DNA of 64,000 nucleotides from the NCBI GenBank assembly GCA_963920575.1, contig OY986974.1:7268617-7332616 (forward strand), in the 5' to 3' direction. Source of the DNA: Narthecium ossifragum. Lineage: Eukaryota > Streptophyta > Magnoliopsida > Dioscoreales > Nartheciaceae. Shown here piece after piece: positions 11,181 to 23,526 of the stretch. The notes under the pieces are model-generated. The model did no database searches. It saw only the letters and a program-made list of their open reading frames with translations, and had not been told where the DNA came from. Position 1 is the first letter of the stretch. Each line of letters begins with the position of its first letter. Position numbers and translations under genes: made by a program.

Positions 11181-14100
11181 TGTCGCGCCCCGACCCGCGA
11201 AAGCCCAACCGGGCCGGCGACGCGAACCGGTATCTAACGAATCGCGGAAAAAGACGGCGAGGGTTCCCTCTAACCTATTGGTCTCCCTAACAATTTATCA
11301 CAAAACACTCTCAATTTAAAAACAATAATTTAATAAGCCTCGAACCACAGATTACAAACCCAAGTGAATTTAATATACATATCCTCGGAGAGGGGAAGAT
11401 TCAAATACAACATTACTCTCGTAGGAGACTATCTAGCATAGGGTAAAAGCAGTAAACGATCACCACCTCTCAAAGTCCACCAGGCGCCGCCGCACCGCCG
11501 ACCAACTGCCCGATAGGGGTCACAGAAGAAGAACTGACGCCTGCACCTGCAAAACGCATCCCGGTCCCAAGTAAGACCTGGGTGTATACAGGGGTCCCAT
11601 AACCCCACCGCGTGTCCCTGAGGCCCAGGAGCAGCCCTCAGTAGCAGGAACAACACTGGCGACACACAACTGCAGGGAACGACATTGCAGGTGGGAAAAA
11701 GGCACCGCTGAGTAGACAACTCCTCTACCCCAGGGTCCGCACAGTGGGACACCGGCTACACCTCAGCATCCGACTCAAGGCCGACACAACCTCTACAATC
11801 ATCAAGCAACAAGTGTACCTGTACTCTAGGCATATCATCAAATTCGACTGGACACCACAATTCGAACCGGGTCCAAACTACCCAACCCCAGTCCTAGGGC
11901 TAAGTCCGAGCTTCCAGCCTCGGGACGGCGACCCACAAATCACCCACGCCCTAACCAATGCAACTAATGCACAAAACAACAATGCATGCTATGACATGCA
12001 CAAACAGGAGATAGTCATGCAAAAGTATAATAAGGCATCATATAAGTCAACCGGATCGCTGCAGCAGTACTACCAACCGCTGCCAGCCGATCCGCAGCGG
12101 GTCCCGGCATTACGACGGTACCGCGACCGTCAACCGCGGACTCTTGCAACGGGAAGCAACCCCGAAAAAGATGATGAAAAGCAAACAATATAATATGATA
12201 ATCCAAAATATAATATTATATTCAAAACACCCAAAACCTCTACTTAGAGGCTAATTGATCCCGTCGATCCGACGTCCAAGCGATGTCGGGTTCAAGATCC
12301 AACTTAGCCATCAGTAGATCTATATACCAGGATCAACATATCCAAAATCCATAATCATCCAACGGTTGAATTAACGGGAAAACATTAATCAAAACCACTA
12401 AGAATAGACCATAAAACACCACTAGCCAGCTTTGGGATCGATCCGGAATGCTTGGATCGATCCAGAAAATGTTGGATCAATCCGAACCATTGGGATCGAC
12501 CCGAACAGCTTCAAACCAGCTTCAGATCAGCCTCGTCGCAGGTCACGAGAAAAATCACCAAATTCGTAGACAAATCGGAAAAATACGAAATAAGCTGGAA
12601 TGGAAAGATACCTTAGAGATCTACAACTCTTATGTTCACCATAAGTCAATATCATGTAGGTACCTGCCGAAAAACTCGCCGCAAGCCGACTATTCTTCAA
12701 GAACAGCAGAAACCGGAAAATCCGAGATTAATCATGCATAAATCCTACTAAAATCTCAACCAAAGATCATGAAACTTATATCAGAAATTCTACTAGGCAA
12801 GAGGAAGCCAACAACACAAAGATCAACAAGATCCAACGGCTAGATCTAGAGAAAACCCGAAAACAACACATGTAGGTAGAACACCTATCCGAAACGCACT
12901 CCTCGGCTGATTCCCCACGAACTGGTCACCAACGCAGCTCCAAAGCACACCAGGGATCTTCCTCACGCCGCCACTGTGAGGACCCGTCCCTCTACTCCTG
13001 GGTCGACCGGCTGGGTCAGGCCCGTGGCTCGTTGGTTTGTTTCGCGTCGAGCGCGCAATCCGGTGGATCGCATTGTTTCTTGGACCACAAGGGCAATTTG
13101 GTAAATTGTGCCTTGTTGGTTTGTTTCACACCCGCGTGTGCACACACTGACCTTGTATGTGTTAGTGCTTGTTTGGAATGGCTAGGTGGACCCGGGATCG
13201 AAAGATCCGGACTTGGGCTTGAGTTCTTGCCCAAGTTTAGCTTTCAGCACACAAAGGATCGATCCTCTCTGGCTAAGGGATCGATCCTCTTCGCGCCAGA
13301 AAGCCTTGTGAATCGTCTTGAAGGATCGATCCTTCGTTGAGGAAGGATCGATCATTTATAAGTCGGTTGGTTTTCTGCTTCGCGAAGACGGCCGTCGTTG
13401 GTCGTCGCTCTCTCCTGTCAGAGGGGGAAGACTTCCCCTCCCCTTCTTTCACTTTTTCCCCTCTTTCCCGGCTGTCCCCTCCCCCTTTTTTCCTCTTTTC
13501 TTCCCCTCCTCTTCCTCCTTCTCTTCTCTTCTTCTTCCTTCTTTCTCTTCTTTCCCGCGGTGCTCTGTTTCTTCCCTTCTCCGCCGGCGAGCTTCTTCTC
13601 CTCCGTTCTCCCTCCTCCGACCACCAAATTGGGTGTTCTTTGGCTCGTTGGATCCGTGACAACGATAGGAAGGCTCCTGGTGTGGTTTTGCAGCTTTTTG
13701 GTGATCAAATCGCGGGGAATCAGCCGAGGAAAGTGCAGCTAGGTAGGGTTATACCTACTGTGTTCTTTTCGGGTTTTCTTGAGATCTAGCCGTTGGATCT
13801 TGTTGATCCTTGCTTTGTTGGATTCCTTATACCTGTTAGAATTACTGATTTAAGGTTCATGTTAATCAGTTGAGATTTGAGTAGGTTTATGCATGATTAG
13901 TCTCGGATTTCTGGTTTTCTGCTGTTCTTGAAGAACAGTCGGCTTGCGGCGTGTTTTCCGGCCGGCGTGTACATGATCCTGGCTTTCCACAAACATAAGA
14001 GTTGTAGATCTATTCGTTAGCTTTCCATTCTATCTTGTTTCATATTTTTCTGATTTTTATACGATTTATTATGAATTTTTTGCTGGAGAGCTGCTTGCAG

Positions 14101-15935
14101 AAATTAATTGTTAAGTTAGTTGATTAGCGGTTTTTGATTAGCGTTTTCCCGTTAATCCAACCGTTGGATGTTTAGATTTTTGGATATGATGATCCTGGTT
14201 TATACACCTACTGGTGGCTAAGTTGGATCTTGAATCCGACGTCGTTTGGACGTCGGATCGACGGGATCAATTAGCCCCTAAGTAGAGGCTTTGGGTGTTT
14301 TTGCATATAATATTATATTTCGAAATATAATATTATATTGTGTTTTGTTCATCACGGTTTTCGGGGTTGCTTCCCGTTGCAGGAGTCCGCGGTCGACGGT
14401 CGCGGTACCGTCGTAATGCCGGGACCCGCTGCGGATCGGCTGGCAGCGGTTGGTATTACCGCTGCAGCGATCCAGTAGACTTATATGATGCTTGACATAC
14501 TGTTGCATGCCTTTCTTATTATTTGTGTATGTCATAGCATGGATTGTTGTTGTGTGCATTAGTTGCATTGGTTAGGGCGTGGGTGATCTTTGGGTCGCCG
14601 TCCCGAGGCTGGAAGCTCGGACTTAGCCCTAGGACCGGGGTTGGGTAGTTTGGACCCGGTTGGAATTGTGATGTCCAGTCGATTCAATGATAGGCTTAGA
14701 TGACTGGTACACTTGTGGTTTGATGATTGTAGAGGTCGTGTCGGCCTCGAGTCGGAGGCTGAGGTGTAGCCGGTGTTCCACTGTGTCGACTCTTGAGTGG
14801 TGGAAACGGCCCCCTCAGCGGTGCCATTTCCCGCCTGCAGTGCCGGTTACCTGCATGTGAGTCAGCAGTGTTTGTTGAGCTTACTGTGTGCTGCTCCTGG
14901 GCACCAGGAACACGCGGTGGGGTTATGGGACCCCTGTATACACCCAGATCTTACTCGAGGGCGACACTCTTGCGTTTCCCTCTTCCTTCTGTGTGTCGTA
15001 GTGTAGATCCCTACTGAGCTTAGTGCTCACACCTACCCGGGCTGCGTTTGCAGGTGCAGGCGGCAGTTCTTCTTCTGTGGCCCCTACCGGGCAGTTGGTT
15101 GGCGGTGCGGCGGCGCCAGGTGGGCTTGAGAGGTGGTGATCGTTTATTGCTTTTATACCCTAAGTTAGATAGTCTCCTACGGGAGTAATGTTGTATTTGA
15201 ATCTTCCCCTCTCCGAGGATATGTATATTAACACTTGAGTTTTTAATCTGTGGTTCGAGATTTGGCTATTTATTGTTGTTTTAATTGAGGGGCTTTTGGT
15301 GAATTGCTAGGGAGACCAATAGGTTAGAGGGAACCCCCGCCAGCTTTGTTTTCCGCGTTTTGTAGGTTTCGGTTCGCGTCGCCCGGCCCGGTTGGGCTTT
15401 CGCGGGTCGGGGCGCGACAGCCACGGTTCCAATGGGTCTTCAAGCTCCCAAAACGGTGGCCGGAGGAGGAAGAACGGCGAAGAAGAAGCGGCTGCCAGAA
15501 CAGGGGTAACAGAGCCCGCGGAAGAAGAAGAAGAAGGAAGGAAGAAGAAAGAAGAAGAAGGAAGGAAGGAAGAGGGAAGGGGAAAGCCAGGGAAAGAGGA
15601 GAAAGAAGAAAGGAGGGGAGGAAAAGTCCTCCCCTTCTGTCAAGAGAGAGTGACGGCCGAAGGTCGTCCTCGCGAAAGAAAAAGCCACCGACTAACTACA
15701 GTGTCTGGATCGATCCAACACATGCTGGATCGATCCATCCTTGTCTTGGATCGATCCAACACAGTTGGATCGATCCGAACAGGTCAAAAACCCCTAACGG
15801 ATCTAATCGAACACAAATATCAATCAGAGACTGTGTGTGCACACGCGGGTGTGAAACAAATTGACAAGGCGCAATTTACCAAATTGCCCTTGCGGTCTAC
15901 AACGAACCACAGGGGTAGAGGGAAAGGTCCTCACA
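11181..15935 (-). mobile_element. Solo LTR on the minus strand, split by a later solo LTR
   Basis: Read on the minus strand, it starts TGTGAGGACC (ending at 15935) and finishes in the complement of TGTCGCGCCCCGACCCGCGA (from 11181). Its own sequence is 11181-12974 plus 15425-15935, about 2.3 kb. The gap between is exactly filled by the solo LTR at 12975-15419. The flanking words GACGA (11176-11180) and GATGA (15936-15940) differ by one base and fit an aged 5-bp TSD. Confidence 0.8.
12975..15419 (+). mobile_element. Complete 2445-bp solo LTR with TSD GCCAC, nested in an older relative
   Basis: Runs from TGTGAGGACCCGTCCC to GGTCGGGGCGCGACA. The perfect TSD GCCAC is at 12970-12974 and 15420-15424. 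The sequences on each side join into one continuous minus-strand copy of the same family. The LTR contains GGATCGATCC palindromes near 13254-13355, a CT-rich block near 13430-13560 (possible LTR promoter or leader) and the conserved TAGTCTCCTACGGGAGT block near 15168. It encodes no protein; the long frames on both strands over the CT block are low complexity. Confidence 0.9.
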
Positions 15936-16329
15936 GATGACCTCCCCATCACCGACCACCCGACCTCCTCCTCCTTCCCTGCCGACCTCCTCCTCCTTCC
16001 GATCTCCTTCCGCCGATATCCGACCTCCCCGTCTTGATCCTGAGATCGCGGATAGCGACCTCACAACGGGATCGCAACCGATGCCGACAACCTCCCAAAC
16101 TGCGATGGGATCGGACGGGGAGAGTCTCCAACTTCGCCGAGGACCGAGCCCTCACCTCCACCATGGAGGAGATCGAGGATAAGGGTATTTTCGTCATAAA
16201 ATTGTGGATTAGAGGATTAAATGGCTTAAGAACTTGTATCCATACTATAAAGAAAGAAAAGTCTCCAAATGGGATTAATCATGAATTATTCCTATTTTGA
16301 ACATCAACGAAGCCTACATTGGGTGATAC
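15936..16329. other. Unclassified spacer between the solo LTR and a hAT MITE
   Basis: GC-rich to about 16180, resembling the coding-like block at 8200-8940, then AT-rich. Probably the far end of the interrupted repeat that begins near 8093. No gene is supported. Confidence 0.4.
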
Positions 16330-16896
16330 TAGGGGTGGCAAAACGGGTTGGCGGGTCGAGTTCGAGGTCAGGTCGAGATCGATTATCTCGACCCAAAGGC
16401 CCAACCCGAACCTCACCCGCTTATTAAATGGGTTGGTTTTTTTGACCCGAACCCGACCCGTTTATAAACGGGTCAATCCGAACCCAACCCGTTTAATAAA
16501 CGGGTCGGGTCGAGTTCATAGTAGGTCGGGTCGGGTCAAACACACTATTCCAACATTAATTTTCTATTAAAAACATCAGTTTATAAGTTAAGGGGTCACG
16601 GGTCGTTCACGGGTTGGGTGACGAGTCGTTAACAGGTCGGGTCACGAGTCGTTAACGGGTCGGGTCACAGGTCATTAACGGGTCGGGTCTTGGGTCACGG
16701 GTCGTTAACGAGTCGGGTCACGGGTCGGGTTACGAGTTACCATCCTCAACCCTAACCTGACCCGGTTATTGACGGGTCGGTGACGGGTAAACCCGAACCC
16801 GACCCGCACCCGAATACCCCAAACCCAAACCCAAACCCGCTAAATTCGGCTCGGGTCGGGTCGGGTTCAGGGGTTAGGGGTCCAATTGCCACCCTA
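16330..16896. mobile_element. hAT-type MITE with GGGTCGGGT arrays
   Basis: Terminal inverted repeats TAGGGGTGGCAA (left) and TTGCCACCCTA (right). The flanking 8-bp words GGTGATAC (16322-16329) and GGTGAAAC (16897-16904) differ by one base, as expected of an older hAT TSD. The interior is largely GGGTCGGGTC and ACCCGACCC repeats, with no transposase. The right end lies about 70 bp upstream of the PPR start codon, so the element occupies the promoter or 5' UTR of that gene. Confidence 0.85.
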
Positions 16897-16973
16897 GGTG
16901 AAACCCCTCCTCCATCATCAGCAAAGCAACATCAATGCGAAATCACCATGCCAATTAACACTTACATCTCCTC

Positions 16974-19025
16974 ATGCTCTTCCCTAAACTCCACTCCACC
17001 TACCACCACCACCACCACCTCTACCTCCACCTCCTCCTCCTCCCAATCCCCCAGTCTTCTCTCCTCCACACTCGCCTTCCTCACCCCTCCAAACCCAAAC
17101 CCACATGGAACACCAAGCACCCCTCCATCCTCGCCCACCCCCTCCTCTCCCTCCTAGAAACGTGCACTTCCTTATCCCAAATCAAGCAAGTCCAGACCCA
17201 GATGGTACTCTCCGGCCGCATCCACGACCCGCTCTTCTCTAGCCGCCTCATCGCCTTCTGCGCCATCTCCGACGCCGCCGACCTTTCCTACTGCTCGAAG
17301 GTACTGCATAGTCTAAGCAACCCAAACGTGTTCTCTTGGAATGCCGCCATTCGAGGATACTCCGATAGCAACACCCCAAAAGAATCTATCTTGTTGTATA
17401 AAACTATGTTGTTGAAGAATGCCATGCCCGACCATTACACATTGCCGTTCTTGTTCAAGGCCTGCGCTAACATGGTGGATCATAGGCTGGGAGAAGCTAT
17501 CTTTGGGCATGTGGTGAGATGGGGGTTGAGCTCGCATGTGTTTGCGATCAATGCCGCTATCCACATGTATGCAGCTTGTGGATGTTTGGACGAAGCGCGC
17601 AAGTTGTTCGATGGGAGTTGTGTGAGAGATTTGGTTTCTTGGAATACGATGATCAATGCATATGTCCAAAATGGAAGACCTAGAGAAGCTTTGCAACTCT
17701 TTCAGGAGATGGAATTTGGGATTATCGCGCCCGATGAGGTCACCATGATCGGATTGGTTTCTTCTTGTGCTCAGTTGGAAGATTTAGATCTTGGGAGCAG
17801 ATTTAGTCGTTATGTAGAAGAGAAGGGTTTGGAGCTTACAGTTCCACTTACAAATGCCCTTATGGATATGTACGTGAAGTGTGGGAGTCTAGAACTGGCA
17901 TGTGCATTGTTCAATGGGATGAAGAGAAGGACGGTGGTCTCATGGACCACGATGATAATGGGCTATGCAAAGTTTGGATTTTTGGATGATGCTCGAATGC
18001 TGTTTGATGGGATGCCAGAAAGAGATGTTGTCCCATGGAATGCATTGATTGCTGGATATGTTCAGTGTAAGCGTGGTAAGGAGGCGTTGGCCTTGTTTCA
18101 TGAGATGCAAGCTTCACATGTAGAGCCGAATGAGGTTACCATGGTTAGTCTTTTATCTGCATGCTCGCAACTCGGAGCACTAGAGATGGGTTTGTGGATT
18201 CATAGATACATTGACAAGCACAAATTTCGGTTCGGTGTTGCATTGGGCACTGCTTTGGTTGACATGTATGCAAAATGTGGAAACATTGAGGAGTCGATCC
18301 GGGTGTTTGGGAAGATTCCTGAAAGAAATGCACTGACTTGGACAGCTATTATTTGTGGCTTGGCTAGTTATGGGCGTGCAAAAAATGCAATAGACCACTT
18401 TTCAAGGATGATACGAATTGGTTTAGAGCCAGATGAGGTTACCTTCTTAGGGGTCTTATCAGCATGTTGTCATGCTGGATTGGTTGATGAGGGGCGCACC
18501 TTTTTTGTGCAAATGAGCTCTGTATACAAGCTTTTGCCAAAGGCTAAGCATTACTCTTGCATGGTGGATCTTCTAGGTAGAGCCGGTTTTCTATATGAGG
18601 CAGAGGAGCTGATCAGGAAAATGCCCATGAAACCTGATGCAGTTGTGTGGGGTGCTTTGTTCTTTGCTAGTAGAATTCATGGTAGTGTCTGCATGGGTGA
18701 ACGTGCTGCCTCACGATTACTCGAATTGGACCCTCATGATAGTGGGATTTATGTTTTGCTAGCAAACATGTATGTAGAAGCAAACATGAGGAATGAGGCT
18801 AATAAGGTGTGGTTATTGATGAAGGAGAATGGAGTAGAGAAGGTACCTGGTTGTAGTTTGATTGAAGTGAATGGAATCGTTAACGAATTCATAGTAATGG
18901 ATAGATCGCATCCTGAGCGCAAAGCAATCTATTCGTGTTTGATACACTTGGCTAGGCAAATGGAGTGGAGCAGAAGTTTTTATCACAATTTTCAGGTTGA
19001 TTTTATGCAGGAACCTCCTGTTTAG
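16974..19025 (+). CDS. SLO1-like: PPR protein, PLS class with E motifs, SLOW GROWTH 1-like
   Basis: Single-exon gene of 683 codons. After a His/Leu-rich N-terminus (residues 1-50, plausible organelle targeting), the family hallmark LLSLLETCTSLSQIKQVQTQ starts near residue 57. Tandem PPR repeats follow from about 118 to 560, with repeated VSWNTMINAYV, DMYVKCGSLELA and EPDEVTFLGVLSACCHAGL patterns. E/E+ motifs follow to about 660 (LLELDPHDSGIYVLLANMY, PGCSLIEVNGIVNEF). There is no DYW deaminase tail. Order, length and wording match Arabidopsis At2g22410 (SLO1), which is known to be needed for C-to-U editing of mitochondrial nad4 and nad9 transcripts. Orthology is an inference from memory of that family. 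The start is the first ATG of the open frame. No break is seen, and a hAT MITE ends about 70 bp upstream. Confidence 0.93.
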   Translation: MLFPKLHSTYHHHHHLYLHLLLLPIPQSSLLHTRLPHPSKPKPTWNTKHPSILAHPLLSLLETCTSLSQIKQVQTQMVLSGRIHDPLFSSRLIAFCAISDAADLSYCSKVLHSLSNPNVFSWNAAIRGYSDSNTPKESILLYKTMLLKNAMPDHYTLPFLFKACANMVDHRLGEAIFGHVVRWGLSSHVFAINAAIHMYAACGCLDEARKLFDGSCVRDLVSWNTMINAYVQNGRPREALQLFQEMEFGIIAPDEVTMIGLVSSCAQLEDLDLGSRFSRYVEEKGLELTVPLTNALMDMYVKCGSLELACALFNGMKRRTVVSWTTMIMGYAKFGFLDDARMLFDGMPERDVVPWNALIAGYVQCKRGKEALALFHEMQASHVEPNEVTMVSLLSACSQLGALEMGLWIHRYIDKHKFRFGVALGTALVDMYAKCGNIEESIRVFGKIPERNALTWTAIICGLASYGRAKNAIDHFSRMIRIGLEPDEVTFLGVLSACCHAGLVDEGRTFFVQMSSVYKLLPKAKHYSCMVDLLGRAGFLYEAEELIRKMPMKPDAVVWGALFFASRIHGSVCMGERAASRLLELDPHDSGIYVLLANMYVEANMRNEANKVWLLMKENGVEKVPGCSLIEVNGIVNEFIVMDRSHPERKAIYSCLIHLARQMEWSRSFYHNFQVDFMQEPPV

Positions 19026-20341
19026 GTGTGAGTAATGTTGAAAGTCATGCGATGAAGTCATTGGTCATGATAGATCACTAAATCTCTAAATCATGATCTG
19101 AAGATGAAGCCCAAGGAAATCTAAGGATTTTAGCTCTCAGTCTATGGGCTGACTTGAGCATCAAATTTCCTACAAGAAAGAATTGTTTAAAAGTCAGGGC
19201 TGGAGGCCAAATGAGGAAACCTGTGCCTGTTAAAGGTTAGAGGTTTGCCATCTCAAATCTATCACCATATTGCTAGGCTCTTCACTTGCTTGAAGCTACA
19301 TGCCAATAGACATACTTATCTAGTTGTTTTCTCAGAGTGGTGATATGCAGCTGGTTAGAAGCCTCGGATGGAAAACTTGGGTTTGCTTAAATGATGGGAG
19401 GTATGTCAGATTTCCATCTCAGTAGCAATTCCATAGGCCCACTGTTCTTTGGATGGTTGCCATAATATATTTGACATACAATATTGTTTCTAGATTATAC
19501 TCAAGGTCAAATATGGAGTTCAAAAATCTTGGTAAGTAGCGTTTATGGCAAAGACAGTAGTTACTTTGTTGACATGATAATGTGATAAGCTGTTTTCTTC
19601 TCTACCAAACATTTTCACAAGCTACTGCACGATTCTACAGATGAAAGGTAGCTTACACAAAAAGTTGGAATATAGGTAGATTAGAGCATTGGGATGCTTA
19701 TTGACATCTATGAATTTTGAATGGCAGCGTAGCTAAATCACAACTCAATTACTATTATGTTTTTGTGAAGAACGAGAATTACTATTATTTGTGCTGTATT
19801 TGGTTATACTCATCAATTACTCCGGCTGTAAGCTCATGATTGTCCACAATCAGGGCCCAAAATTACAACCAATGAATATTAGGCTAAGAATCTGTGAAAG
19901 TGGAGGTAGAGATGGCAATAAGATTTCTAATTTTCTCATAGATGATAGCTTGATGGAAAAGTTGGAGGGGGAGAGCATGAACTGCTTCAAGTGGTATAAA
20001 TGATTGATGCATGTCATATCGACACTCAAAAGCTTGATTTGATGAGAAGCTGATAGGACATCTGATTTTTCGACCCTTGAGTGTGTGGGTGAATTCAAAT
20101 TGAGGTGGATGTCAGGCAAAACTAGGAAAGATTTATTTTTTTGATTAGTTGAGCCCGAAGGCTAGAGGCAAAACTAGGAAAGATGAGATGCGAAAATAAT
20201 TCATTAGAATTGTAATTTGATAAGTCAAGGTTGTTGGTGGCATTGACTAATGTGAAGTAGTGTAGACACGCCACCTGTCATTTATCTTCCTATGTTTATA
20301 CACTGTGCCGTATATAGTGTTATGGATGGTGCGTTGTTTAA
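19026..20341. other. 3' flank of the PPR gene; no further feature
   Basis: AT-rich DNA, presumably including the 3' UTR. No splice-supported frame, TSD pair or tandem repeat was found. Confidence 0.5.
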
Positions 20342-20495
20342 GGGTCCGTTTGGCACCGCCGGATCCCCGTGGATCCGCGGGCCACCGGGATCCGGCGGAT
20401 GGGCGGATCCCCGTGCGGATCCCGATTTCGGCGCCGATTTGGAATCCGCTCCGGCGGATTCCACAGATCCCATCCCGCGGATCCGTGATTGGGTT
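20342..20495 (+). mobile_element. Tourist/Harbinger-type MITE fragment
   Basis: Begins GGGTCCGTTTGGCACCGC and is rich in GGATCC-type words, matching the complete MITE at 28221-28408. The right terminus (complement of GGGTCCGTTTGG) is absent, so the copy appears truncated. A possible TAA target word precedes it. Confidence 0.65.
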
Positions 20496-21328
20496 CATTT
20501 TCATATCTACAGGCCTGCATATTTAGCGTTTCACACTGGTAAATTCTTTGGGTGTTTTGAAAGCATAATCCTACAGCCTACTTGTGATTCACAAATGTTT
20601 GTGCAACCTCTTATTAGGTTAAACCAAGTCATGCGCATTACATCTTAGGTTGCCTTCGAGTTCTTAAAGCCTAGATTCGCTGTTACTATAGATATGATGA
20701 ATGGCAACAGTGTTTAATATACGAAAATGACTGCAATCAGACTTAAGATTTCGATATTATGAGATTTTGTTCATAATCTTTTCATATTGTATGTCAGATT
20801 ATTTCCTCGTATTAACTTATCAGAGATTCTTTGTTTCTGAAGGTAATGACAATTTCAAACGTGTATAAGGACCAGTGATGTGGAAATATCACTTCTTGTT
20901 AATATTTTGGTACTGCTTGGCTGGAGTCTTACTTTCTTTTCCTATCACATGGTCTTAGACGTTGTACCTTCTTCCAGCTATGATTTGCTGCATGGAGGGC
21001 ATGATAAACAAGAATTCATGTTAGAAGCAAACAAAGAAGTGCACATGTTCGAATAATGGACGAAAAGGTTTGGAGGCTTGCCATGCCAGAAGAATTTGAA
21101 GACTTTCTGCTTTACATAGATCCTTCTGATACATGAGCAGCATCTTATTTGTTCGCATTTCTGTGGAGAATAAATCAAGCAATTGGTTTCCGCCTGCAAG
21201 TTGAATGCAATTCCTCACCGATGGAAGAACTGCATGAGATTGTCACTTTGAGGCGGTTATTATCTAGGTCGATAATGGTGGCTTATATGACGCTGAAGAA
21301 GGAGATGACGTCTGGATTTATGCATATA
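20496..21328. other. Intergenic DNA, nothing recognised
   Basis: AT-rich unique-looking sequence. Only short unsupported frames are present. Confidence 0.5.
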
Positions 21329-21337
21329 TGATAGATG

Positions 21338-22833
21338 GAATCTTTTGCGTATTGATACCCTTGAAGTTCACTTTTTGTGTTTCTATCCCCCAGCCTTGTC
21401 TTTTTCACAATGATACCTCTAGCCACTAAACTGAAAGGATCATAATACCCTCATCTTTTCCATCCCATTATACATGTCATGTGGCATGCTAACATGCATG
21501 CTAAACTAGCCAAGCCTTTCTGTGATTGTATTAGGGGCGTTAATGACCCCTTCATGTGGCAACATGTTATTAGCCAATAGTATTATTAAATCTAAATTAA
21601 GCAAAAGAATACTCTGTCGCATTAAATGTGAAACATGCGTGAGAAGACCTGTCGTGTCGACGGCGCTCACTTGAGCTTAGCCTCTCCGGCCATTCTTCAT
21701 CGAATGGATTGTTCTCTCGTCATAATCACCTATCGTATGGGTTTTTCTCGCCCTTATCTTTTTCTCCCTATCTCCTCTTTCTCCTTATCAGTGGGTCCTT
21801 CCAAGAGGGAGGTATCGAGTAGGAGGATACTAGGCCGGATGATTGCGTATCTTGCGAGCACAAGTCTCAGTTGCTTTTTATCCGGAAAGGAGTGACTTAC
21901 ACATAGTTTCGGTGCGTTTAGAAGGAAAATCTCTCGCGAGCTCAGAAACAGGCAATTCATGTTTTTCATAATCAGGATCCCAATCATCGCGGAAATAAAT
22001 TTCCTCATACATGTCATGTGTGTCCACATCAGGTTGACTGTCATGCCTGTGAACAAAAATGAATACACGAATAAAATTGACAAACTCACACGCGCGGTTA
22101 TCCGCAAGAACTACAATAACGATGCGCAAGAAAAATATTTTAATGTCGCACGAAAACAATACTCGCGTTTCTCAAATATAGACATGTGAAAATATTTACA
22201 CGCGTCTTTTAACTACGTGCAGAAATTCACGCGCTTCTTTCACAAACGTGTATAAAATACCAACATCATACATATATATAACAGATGAATTTCCACACGT
22301 GGTTATCACTATACGCGCGTAGAAAGTATGTTAATGCCACACGAAAACAATAGCAGCGTTTCTCAAATGCGGACATGTGAAAATATTTACACACGTCTTT
22401 AACTACGAGCATAAATTCGCGCGCGTTTTTCACAAACTCCCACAAAACACTAAGAGTCCCGATGGAAATACATCATGCATGAGTACAAGTAAACTTTGCA
22501 CGCGCTATTATCATATTTTAATGCGACAGAGTATTTAATGTGACACCGTCGGCACGATAGGTCTTCTCATGTATGCGTCACATTTAATGCGACATAGTAT
22601 TCTTTTGCTTATTTTAAATTTAATAATATTATTGTCTAATAACATGTTGTCACGTGAAAGGGGTCATTAATGCTCGTATTACAACCACATGAAGACTTGA
22701 TTAGTTTAGTATGCACGTGGCATTGCATGACATGTATAATCGGATGAGAAAAATTGGGGGTATAAAAAACAAGACCCGGGGATAGAAACACCAAAAAAAT
22801 GAACTTTAATGGTGTCAATAGTCAAAAAATTCC
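21338..22833. mobile_element. Non-autonomous MULE, 1.5 kb, long TIRs
   Basis: The 9-bp word TGATAGATG lies at 21329-21337 and 22834-22842, the TSD length of Mutator-like elements. The ends are long, diverged inverted repeats. The left reads GAATCTTTTGCGTATTGA, the complement of the right reads GGAATTTTTTGACTATTGA, and pairing extends roughly 200 bp through TTTCTATCCCC and TATACATGTCATG. The interior has a diverged internal repeat (about 22141-22260 and 22321-22440) rich in ACACGCG. No transposase frame is seen. Confidence 0.8.
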
Positions 22834-22842
22834 TGATAGATG

Positions 22843-23519
22843 CCATAAGAAACATGTAATGTCATATTTCTGAACAAAAACCTCCCTCATCCGAAAATTC
22901 GGAAACTTTGTAAAAAGCTGAAGCAAATAGATTGTCTTTCCAAGAGTTGGATGTGCCACTCAAAGAAGAATGAAGCATAGAAGTCATCAATTTGTGATAT
23001 TGTACATTACTTCATTGGCACAACTGAGGCAATGAAAGTTTTTAGTAGTACATAGGTGTTATAGTTTCGAGATAATGAAATCTATTTGATTCTGCTACTA
23101 TTCATCAAGTACCAAAGTGGCCACATGTAACATTGTTTCATGTGAGGATGCTGGTGGTTTGTCTCACTGGCTTAAGAAATGAACTGTCCCAACTCAAATG
23201 ATCTCAATCATGATGTACATATATAAATCATTTTGCTTTGTACTTTGGATAAGCCTCAGGCTGCTTGGTTTACAGTTTACTAGACAAGGTGTTGCATCGC
23301 ATCGCTCGATGCTATCTACATGATCTTGGTCATCAAAAGCGACCAGATCAAAAAATATATGAATCACTCATGCAACGAACCAAACAAAAGCCAAACAAAA
23401 GCCTTCATTGTAAAGTTTGCGACTAAGTCCTAGATTTGTGAGACCAAATCTAGATGCATACCGGAATTTATACTGGAATTTAAACTTTCCCAATTCTTTG
23501 GAATGAGATAAAGCTTTTA
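22843..23519. other. Spacer between a MULE and a copia element; nothing recognised
   Basis: AT-rich, no supported frame. Confidence 0.5.
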
Positions 23520-23526
23520 ATGGAAG

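Noticed and set aside
16330..16896. Telomere-like GGGT repeats
   Set aside because: The unit GGGTCGGGTC is not the plant telomere unit TTTAGGG, and the block is bounded by hAT TIRs and an 8-bp TSD.
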